Positions 16,913 through 25,050 of a stretch of DNA of 48,169 nucleotides are shown piece after piece. This stretch comes from Alistipes sp. (lineage in GTDB: Bacteria; Bacteroidota; Bacteroidia; Bacteroidales; Rikenellaceae): the NCBI GenBank assembly GCA_017631255.1, contig JAGBTP010000031.1, positions 1 through 48,169 of the forward strand. The letters run 5' to 3'. The notes beneath the pieces were generated by a model that searched no databases, was not told the origin of the DNA, and worked only from the letters and a program-made list of their open reading frames with translations. Position 1 is the first letter of the stretch; every line of letters starts with the position of its first letter. A program made the position numbers and the translations under genes.

Positions 16913-18097
16913 CTTGAGAACACCGAGCTTCTTACCCACCTTCACGAACGCCTCAACGCAACGGTCGAGCTGCTCAACGGTGTGACCTGCTGACACCTGA
17001 ACACGGATACGAGCCTGGCCCTTTGGTACTACTGGGTAGTAGAAGCCGGTAACGAATACACCCTCCTGCTGGAGCTCAGCAGCGAAGTCCTGTGAGAGCT
17101 TAGCATCGTAGAGCATAACGGCGCAGATAGCTGACTGTGTAGGCTTGATGTCGAAGCCGGCAGCAACCATCTTAGTGCGGAAGTGCTCAACATTTGCTAC
17201 GAGCTGATCGTGAAGAGCATCGCTCTCCTCGAGCATCTTGAACATCTCGATAGATGCACCCACTACTGCTGGTGGGAGTGAGTTAGAGAAGAGGTATGGG
17301 CGTGAGCGCTGGCGGAGCATATCGATGATCTCCTTGCGGCCTGTTGTGAAGCCACCCACAGCACCACCAAATGCCTTACCGAGGGTACCGGTGAGGATAT
17401 CTACCTTGCCACGGAGGTCGTAAAGCTCGGTGATACCACGACCTGTCTTACCGAGAACACCTGCTGAGTGGCACTCGTCAACCATAACAAGAGCGTCGTA
17501 CTTCTCCGCAAGCTCGCAAATCTTATCGAGTGGAGCGGCGTTACCGTCCATAGAGAATACACCGTCGGTCACGATGATACGGAAGCGCTGCGCCTGTGCC
17601 TGCTTGAGGCACTCCTCGAGCTCTGCCATATCGGCATTAGCGTAGCGATAGCGCTGAGCCTTGCAGAGGCGCACGCCGTCGATGATAGATGCGTGGTTGA
17701 GGGCGTCAGAGATGATAGCATCCTCAGCGGTGAAGAGAGGCTCGAAGACACCACCGTTAGCGTCGAAGCAAGCAGCGTAGAGGATAGTGTCCTCAGTGCC
17801 GAAGTAGTCGGCGATAGCCTTCTCGAGCTCCTTGTGCATATCCTGGCAACCGCAGATGAAGCGTACTGATGACATACCGAAGCCACGCTCATCCATAGCC
17901 TTCTTAGCAGCGTCGATAAGGCGCTGGTTGTCAGAGAGGCCGAGGTAGTTATTAGCACAGAAGTTGAGTACTGGGCGGTTAGCTACATCGATTTCGGCGC
18001 GCTGTGGCGACTCGATGATACGCTCTGTCTTGTACAAGCCGGCAGCCTTGATCTCTGCCAACTCATTCTGCAAATACTGCTGAAATTTTCCGTACAT
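16910..18097 (-). CDS. kbl: Glycine C-acetyltransferase (2-amino-3-ketobutyrate CoA ligase)
   Basis: PLP enzyme of the alpha-oxoamine synthase family that cleaves 2-amino-3-ketobutyrate with CoA to glycine and acetyl-CoA. The protein has 395 residues. Family landmarks: NFCANNYLGLSDN (45-57), GFGMSSVRFICG (72-83), VMVDECHSAGVLG (204-216) and the PLP-lysine motif TGTLGKAFGG with Lys241. A threonine dehydrogenase is not adjacent. Alternative members (BioF, serine palmitoyltransferase-like) are less likely because of the GMSSVRFICG and C-terminal RIRVQVSAGHT motifs. The last codon AAG is followed by a TAA provided by the end of the repeated element. Confidence 0.93.
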   Translation of the reverse strand: MYGKFQQYLQNELAEIKAAGLYKTERIIESPQRAEIDVANRPVLNFCANNYLGLSDNQRLIDAAKKAMDERGFGMSSVRFICGCQDMHKELEKAIADYFGTEDTILYAACFDANGGVFEPLFTAEDAIISDALNHASIIDGVRLCKAQRYRYANADMAELEECLKQAQAQRFRIIVTDGVFSMDGNAAPLDKICELAEKYDALVMVDECHSAGVLGKTGRGITELYDLRGKVDILTGTLGKAFGGAVGGFTTGRKEIIDMLRQRSRPYLFSNSLPPAVVGASIEMFKMLEESDALHDQLVANVEHFRTKMVAAGFDIKPTQSAICAVMLYDAKLSQDFAAELQQEGVFVTGFYYPVVPKGQARIRVQVSAGHTVEQLDRCVEAFVKVGKKLGVLK

Positions 18098-18178
18098 TGT
18101 AGTAATAGTTTTAAGAGTTTATATTTGATTGACTTATTGTTACACTATTTCGGAGGGTTGTATGCACATAATCTTTTA

Positions 18179-18209
18179 CAAAGATATGATTTTTTCGTCG
18201 AACTTCAAA
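18179..18209 (-). promoter_or_regulatory. Canonical promoter for kbl (TTTG-N19-TATCTTTG)
   Basis: On the minus strand, TTTG at 18209-18206, 19 bases, then TATCTTTG at 18186-18179. The predicted transcript starts near 18172 and leaves a leader of about 75 bases. Confidence 0.8.
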
Positions 18210-18314
18210 CACTTGGCACCGCTTTTTTTGCTCTCGAGGCGTGTCAAATTTTCAAAAACGGAGGGCGGCGAGCGTCAGGATAAAGAAAAAATGTAGAAAA
18301 ATAGCGTAAAATGG

Positions 18315-18344
18315 TTGCAAGTATTTAGAAAATAGTTATATTTG
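18315..18344 (+). promoter_or_regulatory. Canonical promoter for speB (TTG-N19-TATATTTG)
   Basis: TTG at 18315-18317, 19-base spacer, TATATTTG at 18337-18344. The predicted leader to the speB ATG is ~125 bases. It probably drives the entire polyamine cluster. Confidence 0.78.
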
Positions 18345-18477
18345 CGGCGAGAATTAGGCCATAAAACTAATAAATGAAGATATCTTTGTAGTTTTCGTGG
18401 CCGCATATTATGGTATAATTGGTGTGTACCAGAGAGTTAGACAATACAAAAAAGATTAAATTAGTTCTATTCGAGAG

Positions 18478-19332
18478 ATGAGACCATTTGGTGATTTCAC
18501 CCCCGAAGAGATGTGCTACCAGAGTGCCGCAATAGCAATACTACCAGTACCTTACGACGGTACCAGCACTTGGATTAAAGGGGCAGACCGTGGCCCCAAG
18601 GCTCTGCTCGAGGCATCCTACAACCTCGAGTTTTACGACATCGAGACCCGCACCGAGGTCTACAAGCGTGGCATCGCTACGCTCGAGCCCGTAACCGAAG
18701 CCGCATCGCCCGAAGCTATGGCCGATGCTGTGGAGCGCCGTATGGAGCAGATCCTCCTCGACGGCAAGTTCCCTGTGCTTATCGGTGGCGAGCACTCGGT
18801 CTCTATTGGCGCCTTTCGCGCTATGGCGCGCCGCTACCCCCATCTATCTATCCTTCAATTAGATGCGCACTCTGATATGCGCGATGAGTACGAGGGCTCA
18901 GCCTGCAACCACGCCTGTGTTATGGCGCGTGCCAAGGAGCTTACGCCCCACATCACGCAGGTCGGCATCCGCTCATCGGCACGCGAGGAGCAGCATAACA
19001 TCTGCCCCGACCGCACCTTCTATGCCCACGATATCGTAGGTCAGGAGGGGTGGCAGGAGCGCGTGTCGCAGCAGCTCACCGAGGCGGTATATATCACCAT
19101 CGACCTCGATGTCCTCGACCCCGCCTATATGCCCTCCACGGGCACACCCGAACCTGGTGGGCTGAGCTACCGCGAGGTTATCACGCTCCTACGACGCGTT
19201 ATCAAGGAGCATCGTGTCGTTGGCTTGGATGTTGTGGAGCTCTGCCCCAACCCGACTGCCAAGGCCTCCGACTTCCTCGCAGCCAAGCTTATCTATCAGT
19301 TTCTCAGCGAGTTGTACGCGGACAAGGAATAA
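18478..19332 (+). CDS. speB: Agmatinase (ureohydrolase family)
   Basis: Hydrolyses agmatine to putrescine and urea. The 284-residue protein has the binuclear manganese motifs of ureohydrolases: GGEHS (His106), DAHSD (129-133) and TIDLDVLDP (Asp209, Asp211), plus the SACNHACVM loop at 141-149. The short N-terminus and the position beside arginine decarboxylase, CASDH and CASDC favour agmatinase over arginase. It is the first gene of the polyamine cluster and has its own canonical promoter upstream. Confidence 0.88.
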   Translation: MRPFGDFTPEEMCYQSAAIAILPVPYDGTSTWIKGADRGPKALLEASYNLEFYDIETRTEVYKRGIATLEPVTEAASPEAMADAVERRMEQILLDGKFPVLIGGEHSVSIGAFRAMARRYPHLSILQLDAHSDMRDEYEGSACNHACVMARAKELTPHITQVGIRSSAREEQHNICPDRTFYAHDIVGQEGWQERVSQQLTEAVYITIDLDVLDPAYMPSTGTPEPGGLSYREVITLLRRVIKEHRVVGLDVVELCPNPTAKASDFLAAKLIYQFLSELYADKE

Positions 19333-19518
19333 GACATATTCCTAAGGCAAGGCATAAATTTAAGGAAAGAAAACCAACCCCACCCGCGAAAGGGGAGGGA
19401 AGATTAAAGTAAAGCAACCCCTAACCGGGTTGCACACCAGACCGGAAAGCAAAACGGTAGAGAGTCCGCAGAGTCCTCGTTATTGTACTCTGCACCTATA
19501 ATAACCTAACAACCTAAA
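19333..19518 (+). other. Structured 186-base leader between speB and CASDH
   Basis: Three short inverted repeats occur in series: CCCC/GGGG near 19370-19395, GCAACCC/GGGTTGC (19414-19420 with 19427-19433) and GCAGAGT/ACTCTGC (19468-19474 with 19487-19493). No promoter element and no real ORF is visible; a frame that appears open here is the shadow of speB. It could be a processing or regulatory leader. No known riboswitch class was recognised. Confidence 0.4.
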
Positions 19519-20709
19519 ATGTCAAAAGTTTTAATTATTGGAGCCGGTGGTGTCGGAACTGTTGTGGCACACAAAGTGGCAGCAGACAGCGTATTTACCG
19601 ACATTATGCTTGCAAGCCGCACAAAGTCGAAGTGCGACGAGATTGCTAAAGCCGTTGGTGGCAACCGTATTCAAACAGCCCAGGTCGATGCCGATAGCGT
19701 CGAGGAGCTCGTTGCGTTGATGCGCTCGTTCCAGCCAGACATTGTGATTAATGTAGCTCTTCCTTACCAGGATTTGACAATTATGGATGCCTGTCTCGAG
19801 TGTGGCGTCAACTACCTCGACACGGCAAACTACGAGCCTAAGGACGAGGCTCACTTCGAGTACAGCTGGCAGTGGGCCTACCACGACCGCTTCAAGGAGA
19901 AGGGTCTTATGGCCATCCTCGGTTGCGGCTTCGACCCAGGCGTGTCGGCAATCTTTACGGCCTATGCCGCTAAGCACCACTTCGACGAGATTCACTACCT
20001 CGACATCGTTGACTGCAACGCTGGTAACCACGGTATGGCCTTCGCTACGAACTTCAACCCCGAGATCAACATCCGCGAGGTGACGCAGAAGGGTCGCTAC
20101 TGGGAGAATGGCGCGTGGGTGGAGACCGCACCACACGAGATTCACAAGCCGCTGAACTACCCCGAGATTGGCGAGCGCGAGTCGTACCTCATCTTCCACG
20201 AGGAGCTCGAGTCGCTCGTTAAGCACTACCCTACCATCAAGCGTGCTCGCTTCTGGATGACCTTTGGTCAGGAGTACCTCACCCACCTTCGCGTCATTCA
20301 GAACATCGGTATGGCGCGCATCGACCCTATTATGTACAACGGTATGGAGATCGTGCCTATCCAGTTCCTCAAGGCGGTGCTTCCCGACCCTAAGTCGCTC
20401 GGTGCTAACTACCACGGCGAGACCTCTATCGGCTGCCGCATCCGAGGCATCAAGGATGGCAAGGAGCGCACCTACTACATCTACAACAACTGCGACCACG
20501 AGGTTGCCTTCCGTGAGACGGGAACTCAGGCCGTTAGCTTCACTACGGGAGTACCTGCGGCGCTCGGTGCTTCGATGTTTGCGCGTGGCATCTGGCGTGG
20601 TGCTGGTGTGTTCAATGTCGAGCAGCTCGACCCCGATCAGTTCCTTGCCGAGCTTGGCGAGAGGGGCTTGCCTTGGGTTGAGAAGTTCGACCTCGACCTC
20701 GAGCTTTAG
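19519..20709 (+). CDS. Carboxynorspermidine/carboxyspermidine dehydrogenase (saccharopine dehydrogenase-like)
   Basis: Reductively condenses a diamine (putrescine or diaminopropane) with aspartate semialdehyde using NADPH. The 396-residue protein begins with a Rossmann motif (LIIGAGGVGTVVAHK, glycines 8, 10, 13) of the saccharopine dehydrogenase fold. Typical CASDH segments include DIVINVALPYQDLTIMDACL, GVNYLDTANYE and ILGCGFDPGVSAIFTAYA. Adjacency to nspC and speA assigns it to polyamine synthesis rather than lysine metabolism. Its product is the substrate of the downstream decarboxylase, which starts 3 bases after the stop. Confidence 0.92.
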   Translation: MSKVLIIGAGGVGTVVAHKVAADSVFTDIMLASRTKSKCDEIAKAVGGNRIQTAQVDADSVEELVALMRSFQPDIVINVALPYQDLTIMDACLECGVNYLDTANYEPKDEAHFEYSWQWAYHDRFKEKGLMAILGCGFDPGVSAIFTAYAAKHHFDEIHYLDIVDCNAGNHGMAFATNFNPEINIREVTQKGRYWENGAWVETAPHEIHKPLNYPEIGERESYLIFHEELESLVKHYPTIKRARFWMTFGQEYLTHLRVIQNIGMARIDPIMYNGMEIVPIQFLKAVLPDPKSLGANYHGETSIGCRIRGIKDGKERTYYIYNNCDHEVAFRETGTQAVSFTTGVPAALGASMFARGIWRGAGVFNVEQLDPDQFLAELGERGLPWVEKFDLDLEL

Positions 20710-20712
20710 GTT

Positions 20713-21876
20713 ATGAATAGAAAGGACAATATGCTTCGTGGGTGGGACCTTGAGAGTGTTCCCACCCCGGCGTATGTCATAGATGAGGATATGCTACGCC
20801 TCAACCTCAGCGCCATCGACGAGGTGCGCGCGAGGGCGGGTGTGAGCATCATCGTAGCACTCAAGGCCAACGCCACCTGGCACCTCTTCGATATGCTCAA
20901 GGCACATAGCAGCGGCGCTACGGCGAGCTCGCTTGCCGAGGCGAGGCTGGTCAACGAGTTTATGGGCATCAAGGTACACACCTACGCCCCAGTATATGTC
21001 GAGGAGGAGATAGACGAGATCCTTGCCCTTAGCAGCCACATCACCTTCAACTCGCTCACGCAGTATGCACGCTATGGCGAGCGTGCTCGGAGTGCGGGCG
21101 TGTCGTGTGGCCTGAGGGTCAACCCCGAATATAGCACCGTGGCGACAGACCTCTACAACCCCTGCATCCCCGAGTCGCGCCTCGGCATCCGCTCTGTCGA
21201 CCTTGAGACTCTTCCCGCAGGCATCGAGGGCTTGCACTTCCACTCGCTCTGCGAGTCACGCCCCGACGACTTGGAGGCAACGCTTGCCGCCCTTGAGAGT
21301 CGCTTTGCACGCCATTTCGACCGCATCAAGTGGATTAACTTCGGCGGTGGCCACCTGATGACGCACAAGGACTACGACAGGGAGCGCCTCGTAGATATCC
21401 TCTGCCGCTTTCGTTCGCGCTACCCCCACCTTGAGGTCATCCTCGAGCCAGGCAGCGCCTTCACTTGGGATAGCGGCATATTGGTAGCACGCGTCGAGGA
21501 TGTGGTGCGCAACGGCGGCCGCACGACGCTGATGCTCAATGTGTCGTTCGCCTGCCATATGCCCGACTGCCTCGAGATGCCATACAAACCCGCCATCGTG
21601 GGTATGCACGACCCTAAGGAGGGCGAGGAGGCGCTATGGATGGGAGGCAACTCGTGCCTTGCGGGCGATATGTACGGTGCGTGGGCTACCGATGACGGCC
21701 ATAGGCCCTCTGTTGGCGAGCGCATCGCATTCCGCGATATGGTACACTACACTATGGTCAAGACCACTATGTTCAACGGCGTTAGCCACCCCGCTATTGT
21801 TCTCCGCACCAGTGCGGGTGAGATGCGTGTGCTGCGCCGCTACGATTACAACGACTACAAACAACGAATGGGCTAA
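20713..21876 (+). CDS. nspC: Carboxynorspermidine/carboxyspermidine decarboxylase
   Basis: PLP-dependent alanine-racemase-fold decarboxylase that turns carboxyspermidine into spermidine. The protein has 387 residues. The PLP lysine is Lys51 in IIVALKANATW. The substrate/PLP segments HFHSLCES and INFGGGHLMTHKDYD, and the catalytic-cysteine motif GGNSCLAGD, are all present. It starts 3 bases after the CASDH stop, and speA follows 23 bases later, so the set is one transcription unit. Confidence 0.93.
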   Translation: MNRKDNMLRGWDLESVPTPAYVIDEDMLRLNLSAIDEVRARAGVSIIVALKANATWHLFDMLKAHSSGATASSLAEARLVNEFMGIKVHTYAPVYVEEEIDEILALSSHITFNSLTQYARYGERARSAGVSCGLRVNPEYSTVATDLYNPCIPESRLGIRSVDLETLPAGIEGLHFHSLCESRPDDLEATLAALESRFARHFDRIKWINFGGGHLMTHKDYDRERLVDILCRFRSRYPHLEVILEPGSAFTWDSGILVARVEDVVRNGGRTTLMLNVSFACHMPDCLEMPYKPAIVGMHDPKEGEEALWMGGNSCLAGDMYGAWATDDGHRPSVGERIAFRDMVHYTMVKTTMFNGVSHPAIVLRTSAGEMRVLRRYDYNDYKQRMG

Positions 21877-21899
21877 GTGCCGATATAACACATAATTAG

Positions 21900-23801
21900 A
21901 TGAGAAAGTGGAAGGTAGACGACTCTATCGAGTTGTACAATATTAATAGCTGGGGCAAGGACTACTTCTCGGTCAACGAGGAGGGTAATGTCGTGGTGCG
22001 ACCCAAGGATGGTGGCGCTACTATTGACCTGCGCAAGCTCATCGACGAGCTTCAGATTCACGACATCAGTATGCCCCTTCTGCTGCGCTTCCCCGACATA
22101 CTTAACAACCGCATCACCAAGATATCGCGCTGCTTCGAGCGCGCCGCCAAGGAGTACGACTACAAGGCCGAAAGCTACATCGTCTACCCCATCAAGGTCA
22201 ACCAGATGCGCCCCGTTGTCGAGGAGCTCATCAGCCACGGCAACAACTACCGCGTAGGCCTCGAGGCGGGCTCGAAACCTGAGCTTCACGCCGTACTATC
22301 GCTCAACTTCGACCACGACTCGCTCATCATCTGCAACGGCTACAAGGACGAGAGCTACATCAAGCTGGCGCTGCTGGCGCATAAGATGGGCCGCAAGATC
22401 TTCCTCGTTGTCGAGAAGCTCGTCGAGCTGCGCACCATAGCGCGCCTCGCCAAGGCGATGAACATACGCCCCAACATCGGCATACGCATCAAGCTCGCAA
22501 GCTCGGGTAGCGGCAAGTGGGAGGAGTCGGGTGGCGACATCTCGAAGTTCGGCCTTAACTCCTCGGAGCTCATCGACGCCCTCAGCATCTTGCGTGGTGA
22601 GGGTATGGAGGAGTGCTTCAAGCTCATCCACTTCCACATCGGCTCGCAGGTGACCAACATCCGCCGCATCAAGACGGCACTCAAGGAGGCAACGCAGTTC
22701 TACGCCCAGCTACGCAAGAGCGGCTATAATATTGAGTTTGTGGATATTGGCGGCGGCCTTGGCGTCAACTACGACGGCACACAGTCGGCCATCAGCGGCA
22801 ACAGCATCAACTACTCGATTCAGGAGTATGTCAACGATGCGGTCTATTCGATTGTCGACATCTGCCACAAGAACGACCTCAAGCAGCCTAACCTCATCAT
22901 CGAGTCGGGCCGCTCGCTTACGGCACACCACTCGATCCTCGTCTTCGAGGTGTTGGCCCGCACGCAGCTCCCCGCCTTTGGCGAGGAGGAGGTCATCGGT
23001 GACGACGCCCACGAACTTGTGCGTGACCTCTACGACATCTGGAATAAGCTCACCCCAAGCCGCCTCATCGAGCAGTGGCACGACGCTATGCAGGCGCGTG
23101 AGGACGCCCTTGAGTTCTTCAACCTCGGACTTGTGGACCTCGAGACGCGTGCTCTCGTCGAGCGCCTCTTCTGGTCTATTGCACGCGAGGTGAACACTAT
23201 GTCGGGCAAGAGCAAGCACGCCCCCGAGGAGCTTCGTGCCATCTCGCGTAGCCTGCCCGATAAGTACTTCTGTAACTTCTCGCTGTTCCAGTCGCTTCCC
23301 GACTCGTGGGCTATCGACCAGATATTCCCCGTCGTACCGCTCTCGCGCCTAAACGAGCCACCTACCTGCTCCGCGACGCTGCAAGATATCACCTGCGACT
23401 CGGACGGTAAGATTGATAACTTCATCTCTACCTCGAATAACGCCTACCACCTCCCCGTCCACGAGCTTCGTGAGGGCGAGCCATACTATATCGGCGTCTT
23501 TTTGGTGGGTGCATATCAAGAGATTCTGGGCGACTTGCATAACCTCTTCGGCGATACTAATGCGGTGCATATCTCGGTCAAGGGCGACGAGTATGTCATC
23601 GACAAAATCATTGAGGGTGAGACCATTGCCGATGTTCTGGACTATGTTCAGTTCGACCATAAGCGTATGGTTCGTGCCATCGAGATCTGGGTTGCTAAGT
23701 CGGTCAAGAGTGGCGCCATCACCCTGGAGGAGGGCAAGGAGTTCATCTCGAACTACCGCTCTGGCCTCTACGGCTACACCTACCTCGAGCCCTACGAGTA
23801 A
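21900..23801 (+). CDS. speA: Biosynthetic arginine decarboxylase
   Basis: Converts arginine to agmatine, the substrate of the SpeB at the head of the same cluster. The 633-residue protein has the PLP lysine at Lys99 in YIVYPIKVNQ, a glycine-rich phosphate site (VDIGGGLGVNYDG), and the C-terminal SpeA-type region with SWAIDQIFPVVPLSRL and GAYQEILGDLHNLFGDTN. It is slightly longer than diaminopimelate decarboxylase, as expected for SpeA. A strong hairpin with a short T run terminates the cluster. Confidence 0.96.
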   Translation: MRKWKVDDSIELYNINSWGKDYFSVNEEGNVVVRPKDGGATIDLRKLIDELQIHDISMPLLLRFPDILNNRITKISRCFERAAKEYDYKAESYIVYPIKVNQMRPVVEELISHGNNYRVGLEAGSKPELHAVLSLNFDHDSLIICNGYKDESYIKLALLAHKMGRKIFLVVEKLVELRTIARLAKAMNIRPNIGIRIKLASSGSGKWEESGGDISKFGLNSSELIDALSILRGEGMEECFKLIHFHIGSQVTNIRRIKTALKEATQFYAQLRKSGYNIEFVDIGGGLGVNYDGTQSAISGNSINYSIQEYVNDAVYSIVDICHKNDLKQPNLIIESGRSLTAHHSILVFEVLARTQLPAFGEEEVIGDDAHELVRDLYDIWNKLTPSRLIEQWHDAMQAREDALEFFNLGLVDLETRALVERLFWSIAREVNTMSGKSKHAPEELRAISRSLPDKYFCNFSLFQSLPDSWAIDQIFPVVPLSRLNEPPTCSATLQDITCDSDGKIDNFISTSNNAYHLPVHELREGEPYYIGVFLVGAYQEILGDLHNLFGDTNAVHISVKGDEYVIDKIIEGETIADVLDYVQFDHKRMVRAIEIWVAKSVKSGAITLEEGKEFISNYRSGLYGYTYLEPYE

Positions 23802-23816
23802 CAGGGCGTAAAAAGG

Positions 23817-23853
23817 AATATGCAGTACTTCGACGAAGTACTGCATATTTTGT
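23817..23853 (+). terminator. Terminator of the polyamine cluster
   Basis: A perfect inverted repeat, AATATGCAGTACTTCG with CGAAGTACTGCATATT, followed by TTGTT, lying 16 bases after the speA stop. Confidence 0.8.
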
Positions 23854-23901
23854 TAATATGTGTAATGTGTAGTAGAAGCATCACACCTCCCTCGGCGCGA
23901 C

Positions 23902-24031
23902 TAATTTCTTGTTAGATAGGTGCTTATGTGGCCTCGATAAAGAAGAAAGAGCGGATGGGACATACTATGCGTATTTCCCATTCGCTCTTACGATTGAGAG
24001 GTCGCAGATGACCCCTTATCACCCCAAATTA
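23902..24031. repeat. MITE-like structured element, copy C, ending on the ridA stop codon
   Basis: The left end TAATTTCTTGT (23902-23912) is identical to copy B. The internal order is the same: CGATAAAGAAG, a hairpin stem AAGAGCGGATGGGA/TCCCATTCGCTCTT around ATAC/GTAT, then CTTACGATTGAGAGG and CGCAGAT. The right end ACCCCAAATTA (24021-24031) is a decayed inverted repeat that contains the TAA stop of ridA on the minus strand. The conserved AATTTCTTGT to TTATCAC span is 120 bases in both B and C. Confidence 0.85.
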
Positions 24032-24403
24032 CTTGATGGCGATAGCATCAATCTCCACCAACGCACCCATTGGAAGGGCAGCAACCTGATAGCAGATACG
24101 AGCTGGCTTGTCGCCGGTGAAGAACTCGGCGTAGATAGCGTTCATAGCTGCGAAGTCGGCGATGTCGGCGAGGAGAACGGTGGTCTTAGCTACATTGTCG
24201 AAGGTGTAGCCTGCCTCGTTGAGGATATAACCGAGGTTGGTGAGTGCCTGACGGGTCTGTGCCTCAACGCCCTCAGCCATCTTGCCGGTAGCGCCGTCGA
24301 TTGGGAGCTGACCAGAGATGTAGAGAGTTGCGTCGTGAGCGATAGCCTGTGAGTATGGACCTACTGCCTTAGGTGCCAAAGGTGATGCGATAACTTTTTT
24401 CAT
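24029..24403 (-). CDS. ridA: RidA family enamine/imine deaminase
   Basis: Hydrolyses reactive enamine/imine intermediates from PLP enzymes to ketoacids plus ammonia. The 124-residue length is typical. The signature segments GPYSQAI (15-21), LYISGQLP and the catalytic Arg102 in ARICYQVAALP with Glu117 in LVEIDAIA are all present, so it is a true RidA subgroup member. It lies convergent to the polyamine cluster. The product ends ...AIK, and its TAA is formed by the end of element copy C. Confidence 0.95.
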   Translation of the reverse strand: MKKVIASPLAPKAVGPYSQAIAHDATLYISGQLPIDGATGKMAEGVEAQTRQALTNLGYILNEAGYTFDNVAKTTVLLADIADFAAMNAIYAEFFTGDKPARICYQVAALPMGALVEIDAIAIK

Positions 24404-24429
24404 AATCGTATTAGTTTTAGTTGATTTGT

Positions 24430-24458
24430 ATTATCTTTGTTCCGACTACAAAGATAAT
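24430..24458. promoter_or_regulatory. Palindromic pair of opposing -7 elements between ridA and the META lipoprotein gene
   Basis: ATTATCTTTGT at 24430-24440 and ACAAAGATAAT at 24448-24458 form a perfect 11 bp inverted repeat with a 7 base centre. Each arm contains TATCTTTG: plus strand 24432-24439, minus strand 24456-24449. The two promoters therefore overlap face to face and could compete. Neither has a clear -33 half. Confidence 0.65.
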
Positions 24459-24477
24459 TATAATTTAGGAAATAGAT

Positions 24478-24909
24478 ATGAAGCGTGCGATTTTATTTTT
24501 TTGGGTAATTTTTGTTTCGGCATTGGTGATGGGTGGTTGCTGCGACTGTAGGCAGCGCTCGAAGCTCGAGAGGCCGCTGGTGGGTACGGAGTGGCAGCTG
24601 GTGCAGATTATGGGCAAGGAGGTTGTTGCCGAGGGCGATAGCTTTACGATTTTGTTCCATAACAATGGCACTGCGACGGGTATGGGTGCTTGCAATAGGC
24701 TTACTGCGACATATAGCACCACATCGTCACGCTCACTGACAATCAGCAACTTAGGATCTACACGCCGCTACTGCACGAACCACGAGGCGGAGAACGCCTA
24801 CTACGATATGCTCGAGGGCGTAACGCACTACGAGATGGATGCCGATAATATGCTACTCCTTAGCAACGGCACCCTCGTTGCCATTATGCACGCCGTACCT
24901 GCGGAGTAG
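24478..24909 (+). CDS. META-domain lipoprotein (HslJ-like)
   Basis: The 143-residue protein starts with a hydrophobic signal ending ...ALVMGGC, a loose lipobox, followed by a second cysteine. The body matches the META/HslJ pattern: VGTEWQLVQI, a FHNNGTATGMGACNRLTATY core with the G.CN motif, then a LTISNLGSTRRYC strand, and an AENAYYDML helix. HslJ-type domains occur in envelope proteins linked to stress or antibiotic resistance. No precise role is known. It is monocistronic, with a -7 element 38 bases upstream. Confidence 0.82.
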   Translation: MKRAILFFWVIFVSALVMGGCCDCRQRSKLERPLVGTEWQLVQIMGKEVVAEGDSFTILFHNNGTATGMGACNRLTATYSTTSSRSLTISNLGSTRRYCTNHEAENAYYDMLEGVTHYEMDADNMLLLSNGTLVAIMHAVPAE

Positions 24910-25050
24910 CGAAAGGCAAAGAGTGGTGCAGGCAAATGTAGCAAGCACCATTTACCCGCAGACTATGGTAAAACATAGAAGGTACTCTCAACTCGTGCAT
25001 TGCGCTTAGCAAGCTACTACATATCAAAGAGTTATATGTGGCTCACACAC

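Larger units (their letters stand above)
18098..18477. other. Divergent kbl/speB regulatory region (380 bp)
   Basis: AT-rich stretch with no credible ORF. It holds a canonical minus-strand promoter for kbl and a canonical plus-strand promoter for speB, each with exact 19-base spacing. The remaining ~130 bases downstream of the speB promoter form an untranslated leader. A second TATCTTTG at 18381-18388 lacks a -33 partner. Confidence 0.6.

Noticed and set aside
18381-18388. Second TATCTTTG upstream of speB as another promoter
   Set aside because: No TTG or TTTG at the required distance, whereas the element at 18337 has both halves at exact spacing.
19050-19412. Open frame running from speB into the structured spacer
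   Set aside because: It is an alternate frame of speB; the translation is histidine/arginine-rich shadow sequence.
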